From: Clostridiales bacterium
Lineage (GTDB): Bacteria; Bacillota; Clostridia; Peptostreptococcales; Anaerovoracaceae
Length of the DNA stretch: 57,384 nt
Direction of reading: 5' to 3'
Assembly (NCBI GenBank): GCA_012513435.1
Contig: JAAZCE010000029.1
Span: forward strand, 1 to 57,384
The notes under the pieces are model-generated. The model did not search any database. It was given only the letters and a program-made list of their open reading frames with translations, and was not told where the DNA came from. Below, one piece after another: positions 17,015 to 26,846 of this stretch (positions are counted from its first letter, which is position 1; the number at the start of each line of letters is the position of its first letter). The position numbers and the translations under genes are program-made.

Positions 17015-17563
17015 CTATATTCTGAGTTTAAATGTTTTCGGTGCGAACTTGTAAATCAATACGCTGGCAACAATGCCATATAAAATGCAGAATGCGATAC
17101 ACAAAATTCCGAAGGCAAATGTCGTCATCTTTACTTGCATCATTAAGAAACACACAAAATAAGTGGCAGAAAGAACTATTTGATAAGTAGCGCTTTTGGC
17201 TTCTGTAGCTGCGTTATAAGGCTGGAGCAAATAGTAAATCGTCAAGTAGTGGACGGAAAAGAAAACACTCATACACAAAATTGTAACCAACAGAACTCCA
17301 TAGTTCGCCATGTTTTCCGTACCTCCCGAAGCGTATAGCAGAACCGCTAGTCCAGTGCCAATGACAGCCGCCGGAAGAAGGTTAATTTTAATGATTTCCC
17401 ACAAACGAATCTGGAACAGCTTTAGAACAAGCACAGGCTGTTTATAAAACGTATATGTAAGCAGGCTGTGATCGCAGTTCATAAATAGTGCTCTTGTAAA
17501 ACCAGTACCTCTGTTCACACCACACATGATAAACACGAAATAGGGCAGGAAGGTTAAGAGCAT
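17015..17563 (-). CDS. ABC exporter permease, C-terminal fragment (after in-frame stop)
   Basis: 182 residues starting MLLTFLPYFVFIMCGVNRGT and ending in KFAPKTFKLRI, with about five membrane helices. It is in the same frame as, and directly follows, the 340-residue upstream part: the codons read AAC TAA ATG. Related clostridial permeases, as I recall them, run through this point as one protein of about 530 residues. So this is most simply the second half of one gene broken by a nonsense codon. Restart at the ATG touching the stop, or readthrough, could still yield both halves. No separate ribosome site is seen. Confidence 0.7.
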   Translation of the reverse strand: MLLTFLPYFVFIMCGVNRGTGFTRALFMNCDHSLLTYTFYKQPVLVLKLFQIRLWEIIKINLLPAAVIGTGLAVLLYASGGTENMANYGVLLVTILCMSVFFSVHYLTIYYLLQPYNAATEAKSATYQIVLSATYFVCFLMMQVKMTTFAFGILCIAFCILYGIVASVLIYKFAPKTFKLRI

Positions 17564-18586
17564 TTAGTTTATTTTTTCTTTCATCTCAGGAACTAAATAA
17601 AAAACAAGTAGGAGTCCCAGCATCACAAATAAAGAAATATATGCAATCCTCTTTGCTGATTTCCAGAGAATTTTCTGATGTCTTTTAATAAACAACTCGT
17701 TTAGGTAGGCGAATCCTTTTTTCTTACTGGTAATGGATGTGTTCGCAGAAATCGCCTTCTGGCTCATCTGCCGTGGCATCTCTTTGGCTTCGTCCATTTG
17801 ATTCATAGTCTTTGCTAAAATCTGCTGATACATATCCCGATAACTTTGAAAGGTTAAGATTTTGCGTAAAGAGATAGCACCGCATAAAACAGCCAACAGC
17901 ATAATCCCCACCGTAACAAAAACAGGCATTACCATTTTTAGTGCCGGCAAACCATAGGCACAAGCTAAGAATACAAATACTGCCCCCCACATGAATTTTC
18001 CAAGTCCGTTTTCATTGGTAGTTTTTCCGGTTTTATCATAATCCCTGAGAGAGAAAGCCACCATCGTCAGTTTAAGACCCACTATAAAAAAAGGAATCAG
18101 CAAACAAAGCCAAAGCGGTATACTCTCTCTATAACCATAAATCAGCACCAAAGGCAAAATTCCGATTATCACCTTCAATATGGCATAAAAATAATTGATC
18201 AGCGCATAATCTCGGGGATCCATTCTCATCAGAATCATTGCATAATACTTATCTCTAGTCGGGTTGAACATATAGGTATTCACAAAAGCACCGATGACAC
18301 TCAGAAACAGCAGGATATGGAGCGTGGTTTCTACGGTCGGAACATCTTTGTAAAGACTTACTGCTCCAATAATCATAAATGCGAAATACAAGAATTTTCC
18401 TAAAAATGTGGAAATAATCTCCCATATAACAGAAAGCACATTGGCAAAATTTTTGAATCCTTGTACCTGATACAGCGAATTCGGTAACAGCTTTTTAATC
18501 AACGGAATCTGTTTTATGGAGTATAAGATGCTATTGACACGATATGTATTTTTTAGAGAGAAGGATATCCTAAGTGTTTTATTCAT
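17564..18586 (-). CDS. ABC exporter permease, N-terminal part (interrupted by TAA)
   Basis: 340 residues from the ATG at 18586, chosen because GGGAGG lies six bases upstream and the ATG overlaps the ATPase stop by 8 bases. It has several membrane helices, a polar middle region around residues 255-300 (MYQQILAKTMNQMDEAKEM), and a final helix (YISLFVMLGLLLVFYLVPEM) ending at the in-frame TAA. It resembles the N-terminal two-thirds of a clostridial ABC-2-like exporter permease. With the next fragment it would give about 523 residues. It works, if at all, with the ATPase encoded just upstream. Confidence 0.75.
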   Translation of the reverse strand: MNKTLRISFSLKNTYRVNSILYSIKQIPLIKKLLPNSLYQVQGFKNFANVLSVIWEIISTFLGKFLYFAFMIIGAVSLYKDVPTVETTLHILLFLSVIGAFVNTYMFNPTRDKYYAMILMRMDPRDYALINYFYAILKVIIGILPLVLIYGYRESIPLWLCLLIPFFIVGLKLTMVAFSLRDYDKTGKTTNENGLGKFMWGAVFVFLACAYGLPALKMVMPVFVTVGIMLLAVLCGAISLRKILTFQSYRDMYQQILAKTMNQMDEAKEMPRQMSQKAISANTSITSKKKGFAYLNELFIKRHQKILWKSAKRIAYISLFVMLGLLLVFYLVPEMKEKIN

Positions 18587-19286
18587 GAACTTCCTCCCGT
18601 AATGCTGCAATAATCTTATCTTTAAACTTGCGACTGTCCAAATTTGATTTTTCCACTACCTGCAGTTCTCCGTGATTTAACAAAACAATCTCGTCACACA
18701 AGTCGAGAGCCAGATCCATAATATGCGTTGAAAAAATTGTAATGCGTCCCTTTATGAGGGATCGAAGCAACTGCTTCATCTCTTCTGCCATAACAACATC
18801 AAGGGAAGTCAGAGGCTCATCGAGCAGGAGGATATTGGGCTGTGCAATGATATTTATCAACATCTGCATTTTGTTCTTCATGCCGTGAGAGTAATCCTTT
18901 AGGAGCTTGTCCTGATCTTCTACAGCAATACTCATTGAGTCAAAATACTCGTCAATTGTTTTGAGAATCTTTACCCTCTTTTCGTTGATGTCCAGAAAAA
19001 ATTTCAGGAATTCCCTGCCTGTCAAAAACTCCGGCACAGCAGGGGTGGAGAGCACGTAACCGATATCTTCAGCTGTAACCTCACGTCGGGTTCCGTCCGA
19101 CTCTAAGTAAAAATTGCCTCCGTCCGATTTCATATCACGGTTCAGGCAATTGAACAGCGTTGTTTTACCCGCTCCGTTTCTTCCCAAAAGACCGTAAATT
19201 TTACCATCTTCAAAGGTAAAGTCGATGTCCCGGAGGACTTCTTTTTTTTCAAAGTGTTTTTCCAAATGTTCAATTATAAATTTCAT
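18579..19286 (-). CDS. ABC transporter ATP-binding protein
   Basis: 235 residues. Walker A GLLGRNGAGKTT, Q-loop region around YVLSTPAVPEF, signature in the relaxed form DYSHGMKNKMQ usual for ABC-2 drug or lantibiotic exporters, Walker B ILLLDEPLTSLD and the H-loop STHIMD are all present. It energises the membrane permease encoded next. No ribosome site of normal strength precedes the ATG. A promoter with TATAAT lies about 130 bases upstream inside a 10-bp dyad. Function as an exporter of a peptide or drug is inference. Confidence 0.92.
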   Translation of the reverse strand: MKFIIEHLEKHFEKKEVLRDIDFTFEDGKIYGLLGRNGAGKTTLFNCLNRDMKSDGGNFYLESDGTRREVTAEDIGYVLSTPAVPEFLTGREFLKFFLDINEKRVKILKTIDEYFDSMSIAVEDQDKLLKDYSHGMKNKMQMLINIIAQPNILLLDEPLTSLDVVMAEEMKQLLRSLIKGRITIFSTHIMDLALDLCDEIVLLNHGELQVVEKSNLDSRKFKDKIIAALREEVHE

Positions 19287-19504
19287 ATTAGGCTTGTATG
19301 ATGTTTATAGAAGCAAAACTCCATAACTTCCTTTCTTTTTAATATTATGGTTATAATACATTAGCAATTTGTTCCTCCATTCTTCCCACCCCTTTCCCAT
19401 TTTATCTTGGTTTCATTATACCATTACTAAAAGATAAAATCACCGTCCTTATATAAGGAAACTCTGAAGCATGCTCGTCACATATCTTTGACAACACAAT
19501 GCTC
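19287..19504. other. Intergenic region upstream of the ABC genes
   Basis: It holds the ABC promoter/dyad (see separate entry), a self-complementary CCTTATATAAGG at about 19448, and otherwise no open frame or RNA gene that I can recognise. Confidence 0.5.
19399..19440 (-). promoter_or_regulatory. 10-bp dyad enclosing the ABC operon -10 box
   Basis: ATTTTATCTT (19399-19408) and AAGATAAAAT (19431-19440) are exact complements 22 bases apart. A minus-strand -10 TATAAT (19420-19415) lies between them. A repressor bound here would cover the promoter. No regulator gene sits beside the operon, so the regulator is elsewhere or lost. Confidence 0.45.
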
Positions 19505-19538
19505 AAAAAAGGGACCCTCAGCTTTTGCCGAGGGTCCC
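19505..19538 (-). terminator. Intrinsic terminator of the symporter operon
   Basis: GGGACCCTC and GAGGGTCCC (19511-19538) form a 9-bp GC-rich stem that extends inward. On the minus strand it is followed by TTTTTT. It is placed 50 bases after the symporter stop. Confidence 0.9.
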
Positions 19539-19586
19539 TTTTCCTTAAAGGTATTAAATTAGTAAAGTCAACACTACACTTTCATA

Positions 19587-21083
19587 TTAATACATATCAA
19601 CCTGATGATAGTAGTCAGCGTACTGCTGCTTCAGCTCGTTCATAAGCTTTTCAGGTCTTGGCTTAGTGAGCATTGAAACAACCACGAATACTACTACGTT
19701 GCACAGGAATGCGAATAAACCCGTACCGCCTGTAGCAAATGGTCCCGGAGCTGCTATCAGTCCAAGTCCACATACAGCGTTGATTCCGCCGCCTACTACA
19801 ATACCTGCAATGGATCCTGCAACGGTTGACCTCTTCCAGAACAATGCACCACATGTAGGTACCATAACCTGAGCGGTAAAGCCTAGAGTTACAAGTCCGA
19901 TGGATACTAGCAGTCCAGGAATGAAGAGACACATAATATAAGCGCCTGCAGAGAATACGAGGATTGCAATACGGCCAATCCAGATGGTCTTGCTCTCCGT
20001 CATGTTCTTGTTTATGTAATTTCTGTGGAAGTCCATAGTCCATACAGTCGACAGTGCCAGCACCTGAGCATTTGCCGTAGACATTGCCGCTGCAGCACCG
20101 CAGGCCATCAGTATCGAGCCAAGCACAAATGGAGCGTTGTTGAACAGCACTGTAGGAAGGATATAGTCTGCATTACTGTTAATCAGTTCGCTAACGTCAG
20201 GATACAATATCTTACCTGCGTTACCTGTTAACATTGAACCCACATAAGCGATTGCTGCAAATGCCAGTAAGAACGGCATGATGTCAAATGTCTGTGCAGA
20301 TTTTACAGAGTAGAACCTAGCCCACATCTGAGGTCCCATGAATGAACCAATAGGTGTAATAATAAACATCGACAGCCATCCCATCCAGTTGCCTGGCAAC
20401 AGATGAGTGTGTCCAGGGAATAGATTTTCAACCTGATGGAACATTGCCGTAGGTCCACCTACAAGGCTTGCTACGTAGAAGCCTGCGAATACCATTCCGA
20501 AGAAAAGTAATACACCATAGAAAATATCGCACCAGGCAATAGCTCTGATACCGCCGGCCCACACGTAAATGATGATAACAACGTAGAACAGTAAAGCTGC
20601 TGCTGCGAACGGAATCAATCCACCGGATGCTACCTCTATGAGGTATGCACCACCTGATAATTGAACCTGAAGATAAGGAACAGTACCTACTATCATTATG
20701 ATTGCAACTATATTTCCCAGTGCAACTGAACCGTACTGGTGCTTGAAGAAGTCCGTAGCTGTTACATATCCGTTGAGCTTTCCGAAATACCAAACTTTTT
20801 TACCAACGCCGAAGTACAGAATACCAAACAGGATATTCCATGCGATGGCTGTCCAATAAAGAGGTCCCGTGGTGTAAAAGTAACCGTTTGACCCTAGGAA
20901 TGCGAAGGCACTCCACCATGTAGCCGCAACAGAGAAGAACACCGCTATTCCGCCCATACCTCTGGACTGAATAAAGTAATCCTCTGCCGAGCCTGAAGCC
21001 TTCCCCTTCGCTGTAAATCCGATGACTAACGGGAACACCATAAAGAAGCCTATTACACATAATGCAATTACATTCTGACTCAT
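19587..21083 (-). CDS. Sodium:solute symporter (SSS family), large subunit
   Basis: 498 residues, about 13 membrane helices. Motifs match the first symporter: YFIQSRGMGGIAVFFS, IAWNILFGILYFGVGKKVWY, GYVTATDFF, WAGGIRAIAWCDIFYG and GPQMWARFYSVKSA. It cotransports a solute with sodium, probably a carboxylate or similar compound; the substrate is not readable. Its ATG overlaps the stop of a small membrane protein gene (ATGA), so the two are made together. A strong terminator follows. Confidence 0.9.
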   Translation of the reverse strand: MSQNVIALCVIGFFMVFPLVIGFTAKGKASGSAEDYFIQSRGMGGIAVFFSVAATWWSAFAFLGSNGYFYTTGPLYWTAIAWNILFGILYFGVGKKVWYFGKLNGYVTATDFFKHQYGSVALGNIVAIIMIVGTVPYLQVQLSGGAYLIEVASGGLIPFAAAALLFYVVIIIYVWAGGIRAIAWCDIFYGVLLFFGMVFAGFYVASLVGGPTAMFHQVENLFPGHTHLLPGNWMGWLSMFIITPIGSFMGPQMWARFYSVKSAQTFDIMPFLLAFAAIAYVGSMLTGNAGKILYPDVSELINSNADYILPTVLFNNAPFVLGSILMACGAAAAMSTANAQVLALSTVWTMDFHRNYINKNMTESKTIWIGRIAILVFSAGAYIMCLFIPGLLVSIGLVTLGFTAQVMVPTCGALFWKRSTVAGSIAGIVVGGGINAVCGLGLIAAPGPFATGGTGLFAFLCNVVVFVVVSMLTKPRPEKLMNELKQQYADYYHQVDMY

Positions 21084-21340
21084 TTAGCTTCACCTCCCGC
21101 TTGTTTTTTTGCAGCCTTTGGTTCACCCCAGTTGCTGAAGTAACCAAACCCGATTGCTACTACCAAATATGCCCACATTATAAGGTTCCAGCTGTAAATG
21201 AACGGGAATCCAAAAATATACGGTTCGGACATATTTTGGAAGAAAAATACGCCAGGAAATTCCATGCACGCAAATCCGATTATGATTAAAATCCAAATCA
21301 ATTTTGCACGCCCTGACATTTTAGCATCACTAGGTCTCAT
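21080..21340 (-). CDS. Small membrane partner of the symporter (DUF3311-like)
   Basis: 86 residues with two membrane helices (LIWILIIIGFACMEFPGVFF and YSWNLIMWAYLVVAIGFGYF), linked by EPYIFGFPFIY. The pattern matches DUF3311 proteins, small subunits that accompany SSS symporters. AAAGGAG lies upstream of the ATG, and the stop overlaps the symporter start. It probably stabilises or modulates the transporter; this is inferred from context only. Confidence 0.75.
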   Translation of the reverse strand: MRPSDAKMSGRAKLIWILIIIGFACMEFPGVFFFQNMSEPYIFGFPFIYSWNLIMWAYLVVAIGFGYFSNWGEPKAAKKQAGGEAK

Positions 21341-21454
21341 TTTCTTCTCCTTTCCAAATAAGATTAAGTTATAATTTCTTATCTTGAGTCTAGCAAAGCA
21401 AACTTAATCCATAATCAATAAAATCTTAAAATTACCTTAAAAATCAGAAATTGT

Positions 21455-21490
21455 AAAAAAATAGTGCAACAGTTAATTGCCGTTGCACTA
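21455..21490 (-). terminator. Intrinsic terminator of the MATE gene
   Basis: TAGTGCAAC and GTTGCACTA form a 9-bp stem around an 11-base loop and are followed on the minus strand by seven Ts. It starts about 10 bases past the MATE stop. Confidence 0.88.
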
Positions 21491-21500
21491 TAACTTCAGT

Positions 21501-22832
21501 CTATAATTTGTAATTATATACGCTCTTATACTTTATCAACATCCCGAAGGTCAGCCCCATTGTAGTCACCTCTGCGAAGGTAAGAGTCAGCCATACCCCC
21601 GTAATACCGAAAAGCCAAGCGAGCAGATACATCCCTGCTATAACCATGACCAAGGCTCTTGATGTGGATATCAGAGCCGATATTATCCCATTGCCGTACG
21701 CTGTGAAGAAGCCCGACGCATAGACATTGAATCCGCACATAAGCAGGGCAATTGAAAGCAACCTGGTTCCTTCAAGGGCTATATCGTAAAGCTCCGTTCC
21801 CGGACTCTCAAAGGCCATAACAATTACATTGGCAAACGCTAGACACAGCACAGCGCCGGCGACAGATGCAACGAGGATGAAGTTTCGCGAATACCTTATG
21901 AATATATTTACCTTATCATAATCCTTTGCACCATAATAATAGCTTAGGAGAGGCGCCACTCCCATTATGAATCCCAAATGAAGGGAAATAAACAGATAAT
22001 GCACATTCAGTACTATGCTTACAGCCGCCACTCCCACTTCTCCAGCCAGATCTATAACCACTATATTGAAGAAAAATGTCGTTATGCCCGCGGAAGCCTC
22101 AGTCACCAGTTCCGATGATCCGTTGACAAAACAATGTCCAACAAATCCGGCATGGTACCTGAACCTTCTGAATTTCAGTTTTGTCTTCTTGATGATAAAA
22201 TAAAGCCATCCTATTACAGCCATGACCACAAGGCCAGCCAAATTGCCATAAGCAGCTCCACTTATTCCCATATCCATAGGACCTATACATATATATGCTA
22301 CAGCCAGATGAACAAATCCGTTAAAGAGATATAAAAACAGAGTAAATCCCGGATCCCCTTCTATCCTTATATAATATTCAAATATCAAGCCCACGAAGGC
22401 TGCCGGATAGCTCCACGCGAATATGTTCAGAAAATCGTAGCAGTTCTGTTTCAAGGCGTCGGTAGCACCCAGAAAATCGATTATCTGATCCATAAAAATG
22501 AAATTAGCCGCTGTGAAGGCAATACCCATCAATATAGAAAGAACACATACAAGGGAAAACCTTTCGTTTGCCTTGTCCTGATCGCCCTCGCCCATATTTA
22601 TAGCCACTATAGCGCTTGAGCCTGCGGCGAACATTACAGAAACGCCCCACATCAGCCCCTGAACAGGATATGCTATGGAGAGGGCAGCCAGCGCCGTCTC
22701 ACCTGCTAAATTACTGACTAAAATAGAGTCTATACCGTAGTACAGAGCTATCACTATCATCATCAGCACAGAAGGCCAAACGAATTTATAGAATTTTTTT
22801 GGTGTAACACCATCATTAAATAAAGTTTCCAT
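21501..22832 (-). CDS. MATE family efflux transporter
   Basis: 443 residues, about 12 membrane helices in two related halves. The MATE pattern is seen in WPSVLMMIVIALYYGIDSIL, NLAGETALAALSIAYPVQGL and GFIMGVAPLLSYYYGAKDYD. These antiporters export drugs or metabolites using a sodium or proton gradient. It is divergent from a MerR-type regulator, and the shared region has a promoter with a 19-bp spacer, so induction by a small ligand through that regulator is likely. Confidence 0.92.
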   Translation of the reverse strand: METLFNDGVTPKKFYKFVWPSVLMMIVIALYYGIDSILVSNLAGETALAALSIAYPVQGLMWGVSVMFAAGSSAIVAINMGEGDQDKANERFSLVCVLSILMGIAFTAANFIFMDQIIDFLGATDALKQNCYDFLNIFAWSYPAAFVGLIFEYYIRIEGDPGFTLFLYLFNGFVHLAVAYICIGPMDMGISGAAYGNLAGLVVMAVIGWLYFIIKKTKLKFRRFRYHAGFVGHCFVNGSSELVTEASAGITTFFFNIVVIDLAGEVGVAAVSIVLNVHYLFISLHLGFIMGVAPLLSYYYGAKDYDKVNIFIRYSRNFILVASVAGAVLCLAFANVIVMAFESPGTELYDIALEGTRLLSIALLMCGFNVYASGFFTAYGNGIISALISTSRALVMVIAGMYLLAWLFGITGVWLTLTFAEVTTMGLTFGMLIKYKSVYNYKL

Positions 22833-22852
22833 ATTCCAACTCTCCTGGATTT

Positions 22853-22883
22853 ATGATAAAGTATATGGTAACAGTATAGTCAA
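22853..22883 (-). promoter_or_regulatory. MerR-type promoter (19-bp spacer) for the MATE gene
   Basis: On the minus strand TTGACT (22883-22878) and TATCAT (22858-22853) are 19 bp apart. The spacer carries an imperfect dyad, TATACTGTTACCATATA. An over-long spacer with a dyad is the hallmark of promoters activated by MerR-family proteins, and such a gene starts 38 bases away in the opposite direction. The predicted transcript start falls close to the ribosome site, so the exact -10 is uncertain. Confidence 0.5.
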
Positions 22884-22920
22884 TAGATTTGGAGAAAAAA
22901 TCATTAAATTGGAGAAAAAA

Positions 22921-23763
22921 ATGGAAAAAGCTATTGTTAAATCCAAAGGTTATCTTACCACGGGAGAATTTGCCAAGCTTTGCAATGTAAAGAAGCAGAC
23001 CCTCTTTCACTACGACCACATAGGAATCCTGCAGCCCGAAGTCCTGGGGGAAAACGGATACCGATATTACTCCTATCTTCAGCTGGCTACCTTCAATACC
23101 ATATCAATGCTAAAAGAAATGGATATGCCTCTTGCGGAAATCAAGGCCTACTTAAACAAACGCAACCCCCAGGACTTTCTTAAACTTATGCAGGAGCAAG
23201 AAAAAATTCTGGAAGACAAGATATCTGAAATGATTTGGCTAAAATCCTTTATCAGACGCCGCATGGAGCTGACAAAGGAAGGCATTGCTGCCCTGCACAA
23301 TGTAGTATATCTGGAAAAGCGTCCCGAAGAATTCTATATTATAACAGAATACCGCGGAGGTCCTGAAGATAAGGATATTTATCGAGCTGTTGCAGAGCAC
23401 CTGAATTACTGCCATAAGAACCAAATATACAGCCCCTACGCCATCGGAGGGCTTATCTCTTCATCGGGACCCTTTAATTCCGACGGGGAGGCCGACTATA
23501 CCCACCTGTATACACGCATAGAGGCTGTGGATGCCGAGATTACGGAATATGTCACCAAGGTACCCCCAAGAACATGTGCCGTCATATGCAGTACTGACGG
23601 CTATGAATCATTTTCCCATATGCTGAAAACACTTCTTGAGTACGCCGCAAAGAACCGCTATGAAATAGGCAAGTACTTCTATGAAGACTGTCTTCTGGAT
23701 GAGCTTACGAAATTTCACGAGGACGAATTCACTATAAAGATTTCATTGCCCATAAAAGAATAA
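22921..23763 (+). CDS. MerR-family regulator with effector-binding domain
   Basis: 280 residues from the ATG at 22921, with GGAG six bases upstream. A TTG four codons earlier sits on this ribosome site and is rejected. N-terminal winged helix: YLTTGEFAKLCNVKKQTLFH, YDHIGILQPEVLGENGYRYY. A coiled-coil dimer helix spans about 75-120. The C-terminal half (from about 125) is a GyrI-like/BmrR-type ligand domain. It is divergent from the MATE pump and likely its activator. The element TTGGAGAAAAAA occurs twice, 20 bp apart, at 22889 and 22909. The gene ends in a hairpin shared with dnaJ. Confidence 0.9.
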   Translation: MEKAIVKSKGYLTTGEFAKLCNVKKQTLFHYDHIGILQPEVLGENGYRYYSYLQLATFNTISMLKEMDMPLAEIKAYLNKRNPQDFLKLMQEQEKILEDKISEMIWLKSFIRRRMELTKEGIAALHNVVYLEKRPEEFYIITEYRGGPEDKDIYRAVAEHLNYCHKNQIYSPYAIGGLISSSGPFNSDGEADYTHLYTRIEAVDAEITEYVTKVPPRTCAVICSTDGYESFSHMLKTLLEYAAKNRYEIGKYFYEDCLLDELTKFHEDEFTIKISLPIKE

Positions 23764-23793
23764 AGGACTTCTTACGAGAAGAAATCCTTTATT
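23759..23793. terminator. Two-way terminator covering the stops of the MerR gene and dnaJ
   Basis: AATAAAGGA pairs with TCCTTTATT, and inside these CTTCT pairs with AGAAG around a TACG tetraloop. The MerR-gene TAA (23761-23763) and the dnaJ TAA (23772-23774) both lie in the structure. No long T-run follows on either side. Confidence 0.6.
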
Positions 23794-24932
23794 GAATCTA
23801 AGAAACTGCTTTTTTTCTGATAGCAATCGTCAGTGACCGATTTACCCATGGCCTCGATTGCTTTTTTTTGTTTGGCGTTGAGCTTACTAGGAACCTCCAG
23901 GGTGACCTTGACATAAAGGTCTCCCTTCTTGTTGCCCCTTACACCCTGTATTCCTTTATTCTTTAATCTGAATACCGTGCCCGGCTGGGTTCCGGCCGGA
24001 ACCTTATAGGACACCTTTCCCTCTAGTGTAGGAACAACTATTTCATCTCCAAGGGCAGCCTGATTAAAGGCTATTGGTATCTCAAGCCACAAGTCCTGAC
24101 CTTTTCTCTCGAAAAGTTTGTGAGGCTTAACTGTTATAACAATGTAAAGGTCTCCATCGGGACCGCCGTTTATCCCCGGCTCTCCCTGCCCTCTGATAGG
24201 TATTACCGAATCATTATCTACACCGGCAGGAATATTGACGGAAATTGTAACGTTGTCACGAACCTTGCCGCTGCCTCCGCAGTCCTTGCATGGGCTTTCA
24301 TTTATTTCACCCGTGCCGTTACAGTCAGGACAAGGAGAAACGCTCTGGAAAGTTCCCAAAGGAGTTCTCTGAGAAGTCCTCACCTCCCCTGTGCCTCCGC
24401 ATTTAGGGCACTGCTTCTTGGATGTTCCCGGTGTAGCCCCCGTGCCGTCACAGGTCTTGCACTTCACATATTTGTTGATTCTAATCTGCTTCTTGGTTCC
24501 AAAGGCTGCCTCTGTAAACTCTATGACTATGTTCTTTTGAAGGTCGCTGCCCTTTTTAGGCCCGTTCCTTCTGCCGCGGCTTCCGCCGCCGCCGCCAAAT
24601 CCTCCAAAGCCGCCACCAAATGCGCCGCCAAACATATCAAATATGTCCTCAAAACCGCCAAATCCTCCGAAGCCGCCTGCCCCTCCTCCAAAGCCTGAAT
24701 TAGGGTCTACCCCTGCATGGCCGAACTTATCGTACTTACCCTTCTTCTCAGGGTCTGACAGCACGGCATAGGCCTCGTTGACTTCCTTGAATTTCTCCTC
24801 GGCAATTTTATCACCCGGATTTTTATCCGGGTGATACTTCATAGCCATTTTTCTGAATGCCCTTTTTATCTCATCTTCGCTGGCACCCTTTTTTAACCCT
24901 AAGACTTCGTAGTAATCTCTTTTATCTGCCAT
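23772..24932 (-). CDS. dnaJ: Chaperone protein DnaJ
   Basis: 386 residues. J domain (1-70) with His34-Pro35-Asp36, a Gly/Phe-rich linker at about 75-125, then four zinc-binding CxxCxGxG repeats ([32 protein letters not shown]) and the C-terminal substrate-binding domains. It delivers unfolded clients to DnaK and stimulates its ATPase. It is the last gene of the hrcA-grpE-dnaK-dnaJ operon, 6 bases after dnaK. Confidence 0.97.
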   Translation of the reverse strand: MADKRDYYEVLGLKKGASEDEIKRAFRKMAMKYHPDKNPGDKIAEEKFKEVNEAYAVLSDPEKKGKYDKFGHAGVDPNSGFGGGAGGFGGFGGFEDIFDMFGGAFGGGFGGFGGGGGSRGRRNGPKKGSDLQKNIVIEFTEAAFGTKKQIRINKYVKCKTCDGTGATPGTSKKQCPKCGGTGEVRTSQRTPLGTFQSVSPCPDCNGTGEINESPCKDCGGSGKVRDNVTISVNIPAGVDNDSVIPIRGQGEPGINGGPDGDLYIVITVKPHKLFERKGQDLWLEIPIAFNQAALGDEIVVPTLEGKVSYKVPAGTQPGTVFRLKNKGIQGVRGNKKGDLYVKVTLEVPSKLNAKQKKAIEAMGKSVTDDCYQKKSSFLDSIKDFFS

Positions 24933-24938
24933 GTTACT

Positions 24939-26813
24939 TTACTTTTCCTCGTTTTTGTCTTCATCTACAACTTCATAATCAGCATCCACTACATTATCAT
25001 CATTAGGCTGTGCGCTACCGGCGTCCGCATCCGCTGCGCCTGCTCCTCCGCCCATATTAGGGTCTGCGCCTGCCGCCTGAGCCTGCTGATACATCTTGGA
25101 TGAAATAGTATGGAACTTTTCTGTAAGGGTTTCCGTCTTTGCCTTGATGTCCTCGATATTATTTGCTTCCAATGCTTTGGAAAGCTCATCCTTGGCAGCA
25201 CTGATGTCGTTCTTTTCTTCTTCAGAAAGAGCACTTTCAAGCTCCTTAATATTCTTTTCCGTTTCATAAACGAGAGTTTCTGCTCTGTTTCTTACTTCAA
25301 CTTCTTCCTTCTTCTTCTTGTCTTCATCGGCATACTGAGCAGCTTCCTTAACCTTTGCCTGAATCTCATCATCAGACAGCTTAGTAGAAGAAGTTATTGT
25401 TATTCTCTGCTCCTTGCCTGTTCCCATGTCCTTAGCGCTTACATTAACGATACCGTTGGCATCTATATCAAATGTAACCTCAATCTGAGGAATGCCGCGT
25501 GGTGCAGGCGGAATGCCCGAAAGCTGGAATCGTCCGAGAGTGGTGTTCCCTGACGCCATATCTCTTTCACCCTGCATAACGTGAATGTCTACCGCTGTCT
25601 GATTGTCTGCTGCTGTTGAGAATACTTGGCTCTTCTTAGTAGGAATAGTCGTATTTCTCTCTATGAGCTTTGTAGCCACTCCTCCCAGTGTCTCGATGGA
25701 CAGTGAAAGCGGAGTTACGTCCAGAAGAAGCACATCGTTTACTTCGCCTGTCAGTACACCTGCCTGTATAGCTGCACCTATTGCAACACATTCATCAGGG
25801 TTGATTCCCTTAAAAGGGTCCTTGCCTGTAATATTCTTTACTGCATCCTGAACTGCAGGTATTCTCGTGGAACCACCTACCAGGATTACCTTGGAAAGGT
25901 CGCTGTTGCTTACCCCGGCATCTGTCATGGCCTTCTTCATAGGATCAATCGTCTTCTTTACCAGATCTGCGGTAAGCTGGTCGAACTTAGCCCTTGTAAT
26001 GTCCATGTTCATATGGAGAGGTCCGTTTTCGTTTACGGTAATAAATGGCAGATTTACATTTGTCGTCTGAGCGCTTGACAGTTCCTTCTTGGCCTTTTCT
26101 GCCGCTTCCTTAAGTCTCTGAAGAGCCATCTTGTCATTCCTAAGGTCAACTCCATTTTCCTTAGCGAAGCTGTCTGCCATGAATTTAAGGAGCGCTTCAT
26201 CGAAGTCATCTCCACCCAGCATGTTGTTTCCGCTTGTTGCCAGTACCTCAAATACGCCGTCGCCAAGCTCCAGTATGGACACATCGAATGTACCGCCGCC
26301 TAAATCGTATACGAGAATCTTATGTGGATTGGCATCCTTGTCCAGCCCGTATGCCAGAGAGGCTGCCGTAGGCTCGTTGATGATTCTCTTTACATCGAGA
26401 CCTGCTATTTTGCCTGCATCCTTTGTTGCCTGTTTCTGGCTGTCTGTGAAGTAAGCAGGTACAGTTATAACTGCCTCTGTTACCTTCTCGCCCAAGTAGC
26501 TTTCTGCATCTGTCTTAAGCTTGCCTAAAACCATAGCCGAAATGTCCTGCGGAGTATACTTCTTGCTGTCAATTTCAATTGCGTAATCCGTACCCATATG
26601 TCTCTTTATGGATGCGATGGTCCTTTCCGGATTGGTTATGGCCTGCCTCTTAGCAGTTTCTCCTACCAATCTCTCCCCGTTCTTGGCAAAGCCTACAACG
26701 GACGGTGTTGTTCTGTTTCCTTCTGCATTAGCGATAACTACAGGTTCTCCGCCTTCCAGAACCGCTACGCATGAATTTGTAGTTCCTAAATCGATTCCTA
26801 TTACTTTTCCCAT
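24939..26813 (-). CDS. dnaK: Chaperone protein DnaK (Hsp70)
   Basis: 624 residues. The nucleotide-binding domain starts [20 protein letters not shown] and contains [33 protein letters not shown] and [11 protein letters not shown]. The linker [13 protein letters not shown] precedes the substrate-binding domain. The Gly/Ala/Asp-rich tail is typical of Gram-positive DnaK. It is an ATP-dependent folding chaperone working with GrpE and DnaJ from the same operon, under CIRCE/HrcA control. Confidence 0.98.
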   Translation of the reverse strand: MGKVIGIDLGTTNSCVAVLEGGEPVVIANAEGNRTTPSVVGFAKNGERLVGETAKRQAITNPERTIASIKRHMGTDYAIEIDSKKYTPQDISAMVLGKLKTDAESYLGEKVTEAVITVPAYFTDSQKQATKDAGKIAGLDVKRIINEPTAASLAYGLDKDANPHKILVYDLGGGTFDVSILELGDGVFEVLATSGNNMLGGDDFDEALLKFMADSFAKENGVDLRNDKMALQRLKEAAEKAKKELSSAQTTNVNLPFITVNENGPLHMNMDITRAKFDQLTADLVKKTIDPMKKAMTDAGVSNSDLSKVILVGGSTRIPAVQDAVKNITGKDPFKGINPDECVAIGAAIQAGVLTGEVNDVLLLDVTPLSLSIETLGGVATKLIERNTTIPTKKSQVFSTAADNQTAVDIHVMQGERDMASGNTTLGRFQLSGIPPAPRGIPQIEVTFDIDANGIVNVSAKDMGTGKEQRITITSSTKLSDDEIQAKVKEAAQYADEDKKKKEEVEVRNRAETLVYETEKNIKELESALSEEEKNDISAAKDELSKALEANNIEDIKAKTETLTEKFHTISSKMYQQAQAAGADPNMGGGAGAADADAGSAQPNDDNVVDADYEVVDEDKNEEK

Positions 26814-26846
26814 TTTATTTTCCTCCTCGTTATATGTTTTTGAAAG

